From: JACKCP01 sp034007295
GTDB taxonomy: Bacteria > Desulfobacterota > Desulfobacteria > Desulfobacterales > JACKCP01
Direction: 5' to 3'
Length of the DNA: 64,000 nucleotides
NCBI GenBank assembly: GCA_034007295.1
Contig: JAVERC010000006.1
Coordinates: 53,467 to 117,466, forward strand
How positions within the stretch are numbered: the first letter of the stretch is position 1; each line of letters opens with the position of its first letter. This document shows, in pieces, positions 1-8,657 of this stretch. Under the pieces are notes generated by a model that was not told where the DNA came from, searched no databases, and worked only from the letters and a program-made list of their open reading frames with translations. A program made the position numbers and the translations under genes.

Positions 1-1
1 T

Positions 2-454
2 CAAAAAGAAGGGAATATTATCTGCCACTGCTTTGATATTACAGAAGATGAAATCCGTCATGCAGTTTCAGAACACGGACTTTCCTCCATTGATGATGTA
101 ACAGGTTTTCTTAAGGCCGGAGGCGGCTGCGGACAATGTCACGAAAATATTCAGGAAATTATAGATGATATTAGAGGTGATCTTAATAAAAAGAAAAAAA
201 GTGCCTCAAAACTCACAAATCTCCAGAAAATCAAAAAAATCGAGCAAACCCTTGAAGAAGACATAAAGCCTGCACTGAAAAAAGACGGAGGCAATATTGA
301 ACTTGTTGATGTTGATGACAACAGAGTTATTGTAAGACTTCAGGGAGCATGTGCAACATGCATAAAATCAAAGGAAACACTTAAAAATCATGTTGAGGCA
401 AAACTAAGACAAAAAGTTGCCCATGATCTTGTTGTAGAGGAGTCCCTCCTATGA
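2..454 (+). CDS. nifU: Fe-S cluster scaffold protein NifU, C-terminal part (5' end outside window)
   Basis: NifU is the scaffold on which Fe-S clusters are built with sulfur from NifS. The visible 150 residues carry the end of the central BFD-like [2Fe-2S] domain (CHC followed by CGQC about 32 residues later) and the C-terminal NifU domain with its CATC motif (CxxC). The N-terminal IscU-like scaffold domain would lie upstream of the window and cannot be checked. The reading frame is open from base 2 to TGA at 452-454, and this TGA overlaps the nifS ATG at 451, a typical translationally coupled pair. The family call is firm from the two cysteine motifs and the neighbour. Whether it serves nitrogenase or general Fe-S assembly cannot be decided here, since no nif structural genes are present. 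Confidence 0.93.
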   Translation, partial: QKEGNIICHCFDITEDEIRHAVSEHGLSSIDDVTGFLKAGGGCGQCHENIQEIIDDIRGDLNKKKKSASKLTNLQKIKKIEQTLEEDIKPALKKDGGNIELVDVDDNRVIVRLQGACATCIKSKETLKNHVEAKLRQKVAHDLVVEESLL

Positions 455-1614
455 TTGACAATCCAATATATCTTGACAACAACGCAACTACAAGAACAGC
501 CCCAGAAGTAATTGAAGCAATGCTTCCATATCTTGGAACATTTTATGGAAACCCTTCAAGCATGCACTCCTTTGGCGGACAGGTCGCAGATAAAATCAAG
601 GCGGCAAGACAGTCTATAGCAAAACTTTTCAATGCCTCACCTGATGAATTTATATTTACAAGCTGCGGAACTGAAAGTGACAGTGCTGCAATACTTTCGG
701 CAATAAAGGCTTTTCCCGAAAAAAAACATTTAATTACTTCATCTGTTGAACATCCAGCAGTAAAAAATCTTTATGAAAACCTTAAAAAACAGGGTTATAA
801 AATTTCCCTTATCCCTGTTGACTCAAAAGGAAGGCTTGACCTTGATTTTTACCGTGAAAATTTAACAGAAGATACTGCAATTGTAAGTCTTATGTGGGCA
901 AACAATGAAACCGGTACAATTTTCCCAATCAAGGAGCTTGCACAGCTTGCAAAGGAAAAAGGAGTTCTTTTTCACACAGATGCTGTTCAGGCAGCAGGAA
1001 AAATAATTACAGACTTAAATGATGCAAAAGTTGACATGCTTTCCCTTTCAGGCCATAAACTGCACGCACCAAAAGGAATAGGTGCATTATACATAAGAAA
1101 GGGAACTCCTTTTTATCCTTTTCTTGTAGGCGGACACCAGGAAGGCGGAAAAAGAGCCGGAACTGAAAGTACAGCCTCCATAATTGCACTTGGCAGGGCA
1201 TGTGAACTTGCAATGGAAAATATGGAAAAGGAACAAAACGAAGTTAAAAGATTAAGGGACAAGCTTGAAAAAGCCCTTCTTGAAAAGATTCCCCATTCAT
1301 TTGTAAACGGAGACATAGAAAACAGACTTCCAAATACATCAAGCATAAGTTTTGAATACATTGAAGGAGAAGCAATTCTTCTTATGATGGATCAGTTTAA
1401 AATATGTGCATCTTCCGGTTCTGCATGTACTTCCGGTTCTCTTGAACCTTCACATGTTTTAAGATCAATGGGAGTTCCCTATGAAGCAGCCCATGGAACA
1501 GTGAGATTCAGTCTTTCAATTTACACTACAGAAGATGAAATTGATTTTGTTATTGAAAAAATGCCTTCAATAATTCAGAGATTAAGGGAAATGTCTCCAT
1601 TCTGGAAGGGATAA
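451..1614 (+). CDS. nifS: Cysteine desulfurase NifS
   Basis: A PLP-dependent enzyme that takes sulfur from L-cysteine as a persulfide and passes it to NifU. The 387 residues match the usual length. Visible signatures are the N-terminal YLDNNATT, the PLP-lysine region SLSGHKLHAPKG, and the mobile-loop catalytic cysteine in SSGSACTSGS. The start overlaps the nifU stop (ATGA arrangement), with GAGGAG just upstream serving as ribosome binding site inside nifU. The gene ends before a clear hairpin and T-run at 1668-1700, so nifUS looks like the end of its operon. Confidence 0.97.
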   Translation: MIDNPIYLDNNATTRTAPEVIEAMLPYLGTFYGNPSSMHSFGGQVADKIKAARQSIAKLFNASPDEFIFTSCGTESDSAAILSAIKAFPEKKHLITSSVEHPAVKNLYENLKKQGYKISLIPVDSKGRLDLDFYRENLTEDTAIVSLMWANNETGTIFPIKELAQLAKEKGVLFHTDAVQAAGKIITDLNDAKVDMLSLSGHKLHAPKGIGALYIRKGTPFYPFLVGGHQEGGKRAGTESTASIIALGRACELAMENMEKEQNEVKRLRDKLEKALLEKIPHSFVNGDIENRLPNTSSISFEYIEGEAILLMMDQFKICASSGSACTSGSLEPSHVLRSMGVPYEAAHGTVRFSLSIYTTEDEIDFVIEKMPSIIQRLREMSPFWKG

Positions 1615-1627
1615 AATCATATAAAAA

Positions 1628-1658
1628 AATCTTTGCTTATATGTAATTTGCAAAGATT
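1628..1658. repeat. Inverted repeat behind nifS
   Basis: Nine-base arms AATCTTTGC and GCAAAGATT are separated by 13 bases, immediately after the nifS stop and before the stronger terminator hairpin. It may form a first stem in the nifS 3' region. No T-run follows it directly. Confidence 0.5.
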
Positions 1659-1667
1659 TGAATTATC

Positions 1668-1700
1668 AAGGGGAGAATAAATCTCCCCTTTTTTTATTTT
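1668..1700 (+). terminator. Rho-independent terminator of nifUS
   Basis: The stem AGGGGAGA / TCTCCCCT closes a short ATAAA loop and is followed by seven T and TATTTT on the plus strand. It also lies just downstream of the minus-strand 18-codon ORF at 1699-1755, where it could act as a 3' stem, although the T-run is much weaker in that direction. Confidence 0.85.
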
Positions 1701-1755
1701 AGAAGTGTTTTTTTATGAATCTGTTTCCTACGATGAATTCTCTTAAAAGTTTCAT
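1699..1755 (-). CDS. Candidate 18-residue microprotein
   Basis: A minus-strand ORF reads MKLLREFIVGNRFIKKHF and stops with TAA. It is too short for normal gene calling, but its context is unusually complete. A perfect AGGAGG lies four bases before the ATG, an upstream TTGACA (complement at 1836-1841) and TATACT (complement at 1809-1814) resemble promoter elements, and a strong stem at 1668-1691 follows the stop. The peptide is basic, with alternating hydrophobic residues that could form an amphipathic helix. I recognise no family. Doubts: the -35/-10 spacing is about 21 bases, longer than ideal, and chance cannot be excluded for 18 codons. Confidence 0.4.
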   Translation of the reverse strand: MKLLREFIVGNRFIKKHF

Positions 1756-1948
1756 TTTGACCTCCTGAATATATATTTAATTTTATTAGTTTCAGTGAAC
1801 TTTGTTTGAGTATAAATTAGTACCGTTTTTTAAAGTGTCAACCAGAAACCAAAAAAAAATCAAAAATAATTTTTATTTACTATTCAGCAAAAACAAATTT
1901 TATCAAAAAACAGAAAGTCTTTTTAATTTAAAACAAACACTCAAGTTT

Positions 1949-4900
1949 TTATTCATTTACGGCTTTATCAATATTCCCCTCTTTTTTAAACACAGCAAAA
2001 TAAGTAACAGGAATAATAATAAGTGTAAAAAGAGTTGAGGCGGTAATTCCAAATATAAGTGCCCATGCAAGTCCTGAAAAAACAGGATCAAATGTTATGG
2101 GCCAGGCACCAATTGCAGTTGTAAGTGCTGTAAGAACAATCGGACGAAATCTTATTGCACCGCTTTCAAGAACAGCCTCTTTAAAGTCTGTACCCTGTTT
2201 TACAGCTTCCTGGATAAAATCTATAAGCACAAGGGAATTTCTTATAACAATTCCTCCAAGGGCAATCATTCCAATCATGCTTGTTGCTGTAAAAAATACA
2301 GGGTTATAATATCCTCCTATTGTTTCTCCGGTAATTACATTAAGAAGAAAAAATCCAGGCATAATACCAAGTATTGTAAGGGGAATTGCCATCATAATTA
2401 TTAAAGGCATGAAAAACGAATTGGACTGAATTACAAGTATGAGATAAATGGCAACAAGTGCTGCTGCAAAAGCAATCCCCATATCCCTGAAAACACGAAG
2501 AGTTATTTTCCACTCACCTTCTCCTGCCCACTGAACTCTTATTCCCTGATCCTTGAAATGGTCATCCTTTCCCATCATATCAATAACTGCCTCACCAGGA
2601 GCTCTTCCAGCCATTTCAGCAGTAACATACACAACTCTTTTCAGATTTTTGTGATAAATCGGCTGATCTGTATCAACTTCTTTAAGATTTACCATTTCTG
2701 CAATGGAAACCATTTTTCCTGAAGCAGTTTTTACAGGTATTTCAAGAAGCTCAAAAACATTTGATCTTTTCTCTATTGGAAAAATCACATTTACCGGATA
2801 TGGCTGCCTTTCATTTTCAATATGAAGAAAAGCCGGTTTTGCTCCGCTTAATGCTGTCTGAAGAACTGAAAGAATCTGTGATGTACTCACTCCGTGAAGG
2901 GAAGCCTTTTCCTTGTCAATGACAAACTCAATTCGTTTTCTTGGGGTTTCTGTCATATCATCAACTTCAACAACCCCTTTTTCAGGGTTCATGATTTTTT
3001 CCTGAATTTCTTTTCCTGCATTTATAAGTTCAAAATAGCGTTTTGACTGTTCCCCGTAAATTTCAGCAACAACAGTGGCAATAACAGGAGGTCCTGGAGG
3101 TACTTCAACAAGTTTTAAATCTGCATTATATTTTTCACCGATTTTTTTAAGATCATCCCTTATTCTTAAAATTATTCCATGGCTCTGCATTTCCCGTTTT
3201 TCTTTGGAAAAAAGATTAACCCTTATGTCTGCAAGATTTTCACCTTTTCTAAGATAATAATGACGCACCATTCCATTAAAATCCATTGGAGAAGACTCTC
3301 CAGAATAGGAAACATAATTTTTAACTTCAGGTATTTTTGAAAGATAATCCTCAACAACCCTTACAACCCTGTCTGTATATTCAAGGGTTGTTCCCTCAGG
3401 CATATCAATAATAACCTGAAATTCGTTTTTATTGTCAAAGGGAAGAAGCTTTAATGGAACAAGACGAAAAAGAGCAAGGCCTGAAGAGATTAAAAAAAGT
3501 GCTGCAACACCAAATAAAAGCAAATACCTTAATTTTCTACTGCTCAAAAAAGGATTCATGGTGGTTCTGTAAAGTTTGTCAATAATTGGATTTACACCTG
3601 ATGATTCAAGTTCTGAAGATTTTACATTTTTTAAAAGATGATAGGACATGAAAGGAACAATTGTTATGGCACAAAGTGTTGAAAAAGTAACTGTAAGGGG
3701 AACATTAATTGCCATTGGAGCCATATATGGGCCCATCATTCCGGTAATAAAAAACAATGGAATAAAACATACAATAATTGCAAGGGTTGACATTACAACC
3801 GGAGTCAAAACCTCTGACACTCCAAAAAGAGTGCTTTTTTGGGGATCTTTTGGATTGATTCTCAAGTTTCTCTGTATATTGTCAACATTTGTTATGGGAT
3901 CATCAACAACAAGTCCAAGGGATAAAATAAGGGCAAAAAGAGTTACCCTGTTTATTGTGTATCCAAAAAGATAGTTAAAAAAAAGTGCAAGTGAAAAACT
4001 CACAGGAACAGCTACTGCAACAATCAAGGCCTCTCTTTTTCCTATGGTGAATGCCAAAAGAATTACAACGCATACAATTGCAAAACCAAGGGAACTTAAA
4101 AGTGAATTTACTTTTTCACTTGCTGTTTCACCGTAATTTCTTGTTATTTCAATGTTAATACCTTGGGGCATTATTTCTTTTTTAAGTTTTTCGACTTCAT
4201 CTATAACAGCAGCCGCAACCTTTACGGCATTGGTTCCTTTTTTCTTTGCAAGGGCAAGGGTCACTGCTGTTGCAGATTCAGGGTAGTTTTCATTTTCTTT
4301 AATCTGTCTGAAATATTTTGAAAACCCTATTCTGGAATAGGTTTTTGCCTCTCTGGCACAGCAGCTTATGTCTGCAACATCCCTTAGATAAACAGGCCTG
4401 CCCTGCCTTACACCTACAACAAGTGATTTTACGTCATTTGCATCATTTAAAAAGGAGTTGCTTTCAACTTTAAAAACCCTGTTATTTTCTGAAAAAGTTC
4501 CTGCTGTTACAGATGAATCAGCAGCTTTAAGAGAATTTACAATTTCACCAAGTGAAACATTCAGGCTTTTCATTTTTTCAGGATTTACCTCGACCTTAAG
4601 TTCTTCAGGACGTCCTCCTGTAATTGAAGTCTTTGATATATTTTCAAGTTCAGCAAGTCTTGCAAGAACTTCCTCTCCTATTCGTTCCATTGCATGGTCG
4701 TCATAAATCTCAGAATAAAGGGTTATATTGACTATTGGAACATCATCAATGCTAACAGGTTTTACCACCCAGTTTTCAACTATCTGGGGAACTATGTCCT
4801 TATTCATCATTATTTTATTATGAAGCCTTACAAGGGCCCTTGTTTCATCTTCTCCAACATAAAACCTTACAGTAACAAGGGCCATATCTTTTTTTGAAAC

Positions 4901-5182
4901 CGAATACACATACTCAACACCGTCTGTCTGCCACAAGAGTCTTTCCAGAGGGGCAGAAACGAGTTTCTCAATTTCTCCTGCACTGGCACCAGGAGCACTT
5001 ACAATTATATCTGCCATTGGAACAATTATCTGTGGTTCTTCTTCCTTTGGAGTTAAAATAACAGCACTGATTCCAAGAATAAAGGCTGTAATAAGAAAAA
5101 TAATTGAAAGTCTTGCAGATAAAAAAGCCTTGACTGTTTTCATAAGAGGGCCCGAAGAAATGACCTGAAAATTATTATTCAT
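1949..5182 (-). CDS. RND-family efflux transporter permease (inner membrane)
   Basis: A proton-driven inner-membrane pump subunit of the AcrB/HAE-type resistance-nodulation-division superfamily. At 1077 residues it has the family's normal length and layout: an N-terminal membrane segment (about 22-42), a large periplasmic loop, a cluster of helices, a second loop, and C-terminal helices. The TM4 proton-relay motif GLVVDDP with paired aspartates is present, as is the PGASAGEIEKLV-like periplasmic motif. It is the last gene of a minus-strand operon with TolC-like and adaptor genes. About 220 bases separate it from the adaptor, most of them filled by a palindromic repeat (5264-5406). The substrate is not predictable: drugs, bile-type amphiphiles and metals are all possible, and histidine-rich metal motifs are not evident. 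Confidence 0.93.
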   Translation of the reverse strand: MNNNFQVISSGPLMKTVKAFLSARLSIIFLITAFILGISAVILTPKEEEPQIIVPMADIIVSAPGASAGEIEKLVSAPLERLLWQTDGVEYVYSVSKKDMALVTVRFYVGEDETRALVRLHNKIMMNKDIVPQIVENWVVKPVSIDDVPIVNITLYSEIYDDHAMERIGEEVLARLAELENISKTSITGGRPEELKVEVNPEKMKSLNVSLGEIVNSLKAADSSVTAGTFSENNRVFKVESNSFLNDANDVKSLVVGVRQGRPVYLRDVADISCCAREAKTYSRIGFSKYFRQIKENENYPESATAVTLALAKKKGTNAVKVAAAVIDEVEKLKKEIMPQGINIEITRNYGETASEKVNSLLSSLGFAIVCVVILLAFTIGKREALIVAVAVPVSFSLALFFNYLFGYTINRVTLFALILSLGLVVDDPITNVDNIQRNLRINPKDPQKSTLFGVSEVLTPVVMSTLAIIVCFIPLFFITGMMGPYMAPMAINVPLTVTFSTLCAITIVPFMSYHLLKNVKSSELESSGVNPIIDKLYRTTMNPFLSSRKLRYLLLFGVAALFLISSGLALFRLVPLKLLPFDNKNEFQVIIDMPEGTTLEYTDRVVRVVEDYLSKIPEVKNYVSYSGESSPMDFNGMVRHYYLRKGENLADIRVNLFSKEKREMQSHGIILRIRDDLKKIGEKYNADLKLVEVPPGPPVIATVVAEIYGEQSKRYFELINAGKEIQEKIMNPEKGVVEVDDMTETPRKRIEFVIDKEKASLHGVSTSQILSVLQTALSGAKPAFLHIENERQPYPVNVIFPIEKRSNVFELLEIPVKTASGKMVSIAEMVNLKEVDTDQPIYHKNLKRVVYVTAEMAGRAPGEAVIDMMGKDDHFKDQGIRVQWAGEGEWKITLRVFRDMGIAFAAALVAIYLILVIQSNSFFMPLIIMMAIPLTILGIMPGFFLLNVITGETIGGYYNPVFFTATSMIGMIALGGIVIRNSLVLIDFIQEAVKQGTDFKEAVLESGAIRFRPIVLTALTTAIGAWPITFDPVFSGLAWALIFGITASTLFTLIIIPVTYFAVFKKEGNIDKAVNE

Positions 5183-5263
5183 TTAAATTATCTCCGTGAT
5201 TATTAAACTTGAAATCCCATTATTGGGACAAATTCAGTTTGCACTTAATAGAACTGCTGTTTT

Positions 5264-5406
5264 AATGATTACCCGAAAACTGAATTTTTTTGTCCATTTA
5301 CGATATATGACAAATTTAACCCTCAGGCTGCATAAAGTATTTAAGGTTAAATTTGTCATATACCAGGGCGAAATGAGCTAAAAAGTCAGTTCCATTTCAG
5401 CAACTA
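5264..5406. repeat. Repeat family A, copy 1 (MITE-like, ~145 bp)
   Basis: A near-palindromic element lies between the adaptor and permease genes of the RND operon. It shares the family core (AAATTTAACC ... GGTTAAATTT around TAAAGTAT) and the outer ends CCGAAAAC and TTTCAGCAACTAG. It is one of the most diverged copies. Its right end, read on the minus strand as TAGTTGCTGAA, supplies the adaptor gene's TAG stop codon. Confidence 0.75.
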
Positions 5407-6516
5407 GTATACAGCAACCTTATCATTTTCATTTAACCCCCCAAGAATTTCTATTCCTTCTTCAGTATCAGCTCCAGTCTTGACATAAATCCTGATAAAC
5501 CTGTTATTTTCATAAACATTAACCATTTTAAGCTGCCCTACCTCGATAACTGCTTTTTTGGGTATAACAACAGCCCTTCTTTTGTTTATTGGAATAAGAA
5601 GTTTTGCATACATTCCAGGATAAAGGTCTTTTAGATCTTCAATTGAAGCCTTTATTAGAAAGGTTCTTGTTTCAGGATCAGCATATGGAACAATTTCTTC
5701 TATTATTCCAAAAGTTTTTTTACCTGCAGATTCCACAAAAATTTCTACACTCTGCCCTTTTTTTAATGTTGAAACAAGGCCTTCCCGTACATAAACTTCT
5801 GCTGTAAGAGCTCCTGAAGTCTGAAGTATGAAAAGCGGTTTTCCAGGAAGAGCAAGATCACCTTCATCAACCATTTTCTTTAAAATTTCACCTGTTTCAG
5901 GAGCAGTTATTTTTGTATAGTCAAAAGCAACCTCTGCTTCCCTTACCTGTTCCTTTGCAGCATTAATAAATGAATCTGAAGAATCAAGAGCTTCTTTTGA
6001 CCTGGCAAGTCCTGCCTTTGCCTGAAGATAAGAAGACTTTGCCTGTTCAAAATCTCTTTTTGTTGCAGCCTTAGAATCATAATATTTTTTTATTCTTTCA
6101 TAATCTGACTTTGCATGTTCAAATACAGCATTTGCTGAAGCAACCTCCTGCTTTGCCTGGCTCTGTGAAGAATAGGCAGATTTAAGATTGGCCTTTGCCT
6201 GGCTCAGCTTTGCCTTTAAACTTCTGTCATCTAAAAGAGCTAAAACATCACCTTTGTTTACCCTGTCGCCTGACCCGGCTTTTACTTTTACAACCTGAGC
6301 CTGAATCTGAGAGTCTATTCTAGCCTCTGTTTTAGGTCTTATTGTTCCAACTGCCTCATAATTTTCATAGAGCTCAACAACCTTTGCACTGACAGTCTGT
6401 GCCTCATAAGATATAGTTTCTGCATGGTCTTTAATTTCTTCATTGCCTGAAATTTTATCCTGACTGCACCCTGCAAAAAAAACTGCAATTATAAGCAAAA
6501 AAATAATTTTTTTCAT
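5404..6516 (-). CDS. RND efflux periplasmic adaptor lipoprotein (membrane fusion protein)
   Basis: Bridges the inner-membrane RND pump to the outer-membrane channel. The start at 6516 (MKKIIFLLIIA) is preferred over an upstream in-frame Met because a GGAG sits eight bases before it and it begins a lipoprotein signal with lipobox FFAGC, so the mature protein is probably lipid-anchored. The 370 residues contain a biotinyl-lipoyl-like half-motif (IDSQIQAQVVKVKAGSGDRV), a long alanine- and lysine-rich coiled-coil hairpin (about residues 100-190), and C-terminal beta domains. The second gene in the tolC-like/adaptor/permease operon. Its TAG stop lies within the end of a family A repeat, suggesting the original C-terminus was altered by insertion. 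Confidence 0.93.
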   Translation of the reverse strand: MKKIIFLLIIAVFFAGCSQDKISGNEEIKDHAETISYEAQTVSAKVVELYENYEAVGTIRPKTEARIDSQIQAQVVKVKAGSGDRVNKGDVLALLDDRSLKAKLSQAKANLKSAYSSQSQAKQEVASANAVFEHAKSDYERIKKYYDSKAATKRDFEQAKSSYLQAKAGLARSKEALDSSDSFINAAKEQVREAEVAFDYTKITAPETGEILKKMVDEGDLALPGKPLFILQTSGALTAEVYVREGLVSTLKKGQSVEIFVESAGKKTFGIIEEIVPYADPETRTFLIKASIEDLKDLYPGMYAKLLIPINKRRAVVIPKKAVIEVGQLKMVNVYENNRFIRIYVKTGADTEEGIEILGGLNENDKVAVY

Positions 6517-6618
6517 TTTAACTCCGTTTTTTAAATAGTTTCCCAGCAAAAACTTTTTTATTAAATCAGATTAAAACTTATTCAAAGCTGCAACCAAAAA
6601 CACTTTTTTTTAAAACTG

Positions 6619-7992
6619 CTATTTTAATTCTTTTGCAAAAAAATACAAAAAACCTGAAGCTTCAGCCATGGCTGCCCTTGCTTTTTTTATTCTATAATAG
6701 GCAAGTCTTTCTGCTGTTTCTGCACTGTTTTTTGCAAGTTCGGCATTCAAATATCTTGTAATATCAGCAGATCCTCCTTCAAACTGATTTTTTACAAGTT
6801 TAAAAGAGGCTTCAGCATCATTTTTTCTAAGCTTTGCGGTTTCAAACTGTTCCTTTGCAAGTTCAAAATCAAACAAGGCTTTTCTTATCTGCATTTTTAC
6901 ATTTAAAACTGCCTTTCTTTCCTCTTCTAAAGCTTTTTTTAGCATTGCATCAGCCTTTTTTATTTTTGATGATGTGGAAAATCCGTCAAAAATTTTCAAT
7001 CCCATTACAACTCCAACCCTGTAATTTTCCCTTTCTTTTGAAAATTTAAAATCAGGGTCATCATGATAATAATCCATTTTCAAATCAAGAGTCGGCAAAT
7101 ATCCGCCTTTTTCTATTTTTACTTTTTTCGTTTCAATCAAAACCTGTTTTTTTACTGCCTTTAAATAAGGTCTCAATTCTAAAGCTTTTTCAGATAAAGA
7201 AATAAAGGTATGAGGAATTTTATCTATTTGAAAATCATCATCTGAGGTATCAATTTCTGTCATGGGATCAAGCCCAATAATAACAGCAAGCCGTGACCTC
7301 ATAATTCTGCAATTATTTTTTGCTTCAAGAAACTTTTCTCTTGCCTCATAAAGACCTGCTCTCAAAGACAAAAGGTCTGATTCCAAGGCACTGCCCCCTT
7401 TAAATTTAATTTCCTTTATTCTGACCTGCTCTTCTATGGCATTAACCGAATCAATTGCGATATTTACCATATCTTTAGCATTTAGAATGTCGTACCATAC
7501 TGATATTACAGAATATATCAGAGAATTTTTGACTTCATCCTCCATAAATTTTCCTGCCAGAACGCCCTGCTCAGCCATTTTTTTAAAATTTAGAGTCCTG
7601 TTCCCGTTAAAAAGCCTCATTTTTGCCGAAATTCCGGCCTCATAATTTTCAAAACTTCCAGGATCATTAAAATCTGTAGCAGGTGGAAGTTTTCTCTGGT
7701 CTATGGATTTGAAAAGGTAAGATGAGGGTGCGTCTCCATTGAGATATTCTGCATAGGCTGATATTTCAGGCATAAAATTTGATAAAGCATTATCATAATC
7801 TGCCTTAAATGCTTTTGTATCATAAAATGCTTTTTTTACTTCAGGGTTCATTTCAAGTGCTTTTTCAACGGCTTTACTCAGTGAAAATTTTTTGACTGTC
7901 ATATCTTTTGACGAACATGATAAATCCTTTGCAAAGCCCGAAGAAAATCCTGCTAAAACCAAAACAACTGAAATCCATAAATAATTTCTCAT
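6619..7992 (-). CDS. TolC-family outer membrane channel protein
   Basis: An outer-membrane efflux protein that forms the exit duct of the tripartite RND pump. At 457 residues it starts with a clear Sec signal peptide (hydrophobic stretch about 5-20, probable cleavage near FAKD). It shows the duplicated TolC/OEP pattern of long alpha-helical segments rich in A, E and K (about 150-215 and 355-420) between beta-strand regions. GGAG lies eight bases before the ATG. The first gene of the minus-strand operon, followed by the adaptor about 100 bases downstream. Length and architecture are normal for the family. Confidence 0.92.
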   Translation of the reverse strand: MRNYLWISVVLVLAGFSSGFAKDLSCSSKDMTVKKFSLSKAVEKALEMNPEVKKAFYDTKAFKADYDNALSNFMPEISAYAEYLNGDAPSSYLFKSIDQRKLPPATDFNDPGSFENYEAGISAKMRLFNGNRTLNFKKMAEQGVLAGKFMEDEVKNSLIYSVISVWYDILNAKDMVNIAIDSVNAIEEQVRIKEIKFKGGSALESDLLSLRAGLYEAREKFLEAKNNCRIMRSRLAVIIGLDPMTEIDTSDDDFQIDKIPHTFISLSEKALELRPYLKAVKKQVLIETKKVKIEKGGYLPTLDLKMDYYHDDPDFKFSKERENYRVGVVMGLKIFDGFSTSSKIKKADAMLKKALEEERKAVLNVKMQIRKALFDFELAKEQFETAKLRKNDAEASFKLVKNQFEGGSADITRYLNAELAKNSAETAERLAYYRIKKARAAMAEASGFLYFFAKELK

Positions 7993-8128
7993 TTTTTCTC
8001 CGTTTTTTTAAATTCAAACAATTAAACATTTATTAACCAAAGCAATAAGTTCTGTTGTCCAAGTAAAATTTCAATATCATTTAAAAATTTTCAAAACAGA
8101 CGTTTTAGTTCAAATGCTGAATCAATAA

Positions 8129-8515
8129 TTATAAACTATAGTCAATCTCATAAAATCCGTGAATCAGGCAATATGACCCAAGTTTTATTTTTCCGGTTTC
8201 TTTTGAAAATTCAAAAACAGGATTTTCTCCGGGTCCAAAAAAATGATAAATTTCATAATTATCCAGCCTGATCTGCAAAAAGCCAATATAATGAGCTTTC
8301 ACCATTGGATGAAAATGCTTTCCAATACTTATTTCATAACAGGACTCATTTTCTTTAATAAAGGGAATATGATTGTCTGAGGCAGGTTCTGCTGTTTTAG
8401 GTTTCAAGTGTATCATTTCTTCACCGCAGCATTTGAGGCTTCCTTTTCCTGGGTTTAATACAGATACAAGATTACCGCATATATCACATTGAAAAATGTC
8501 ATTTTTACTGTTCAT
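8129..8515 (-). CDS. dfx: Desulfoferrodoxin (superoxide reductase)
   Basis: Reduces superoxide to hydrogen peroxide without making O2, a characteristic defence of anaerobes. Its 128 residues are the normal length of a two-domain (class I) enzyme. The N-terminal desulforedoxin domain binds Fe(SCys)4 through CDIC and KCCGEEM. The C-terminal superoxide-reductase domain carries the Fe(His4Cys) ligands: the NHIPFI, GKHFHPM and AHYIG histidines and the YCLIHG cysteine/histidine pair. The usual lysine of the active-site EKHxP motif is not evident: the sequence reads SDNHIPFI. AGGA precedes the ATG. It is divergent from the chemoreceptor gene at 8658. Its electron donors could be the rubredoxins at 12250 and 12454. 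Confidence 0.95.
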   Translation of the reverse strand: MNSKNDIFQCDICGNLVSVLNPGKGSLKCCGEEMIHLKPKTAEPASDNHIPFIKENESCYEISIGKHFHPMVKAHYIGFLQIRLDNYEIYHFFGPGENPVFEFSKETGKIKLGSYCLIHGFYEIDYSL

Positions 8516-8657
8516 AAATATTTGTCCTGTAAAGGGAAAAAACTTTTAACATCCCCATAAAAAATGATAAGTATTAATCTAACTGCATTTTTTATAATTA
8601 CAGAAAATTTGATATATTGTCCAACCGACTTTTTTTCTAATTTCAGGAGAACAATTT

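Noticed and set aside
1802..2038. Plus-strand 78-codon ORF beyond nifS
   Set aside because: It is A/T-rich low-complexity sequence that overlaps the 3' end of the RND permease and lacks a good ribosome binding site. The minus-strand promoter-like sequence of the microprotein explains part of it.
3648..3974. 108-codon plus-strand ORF inside the RND permease
   Set aside because: It lies wholly within a well-supported 1077-codon gene on the other strand and shows no domain.
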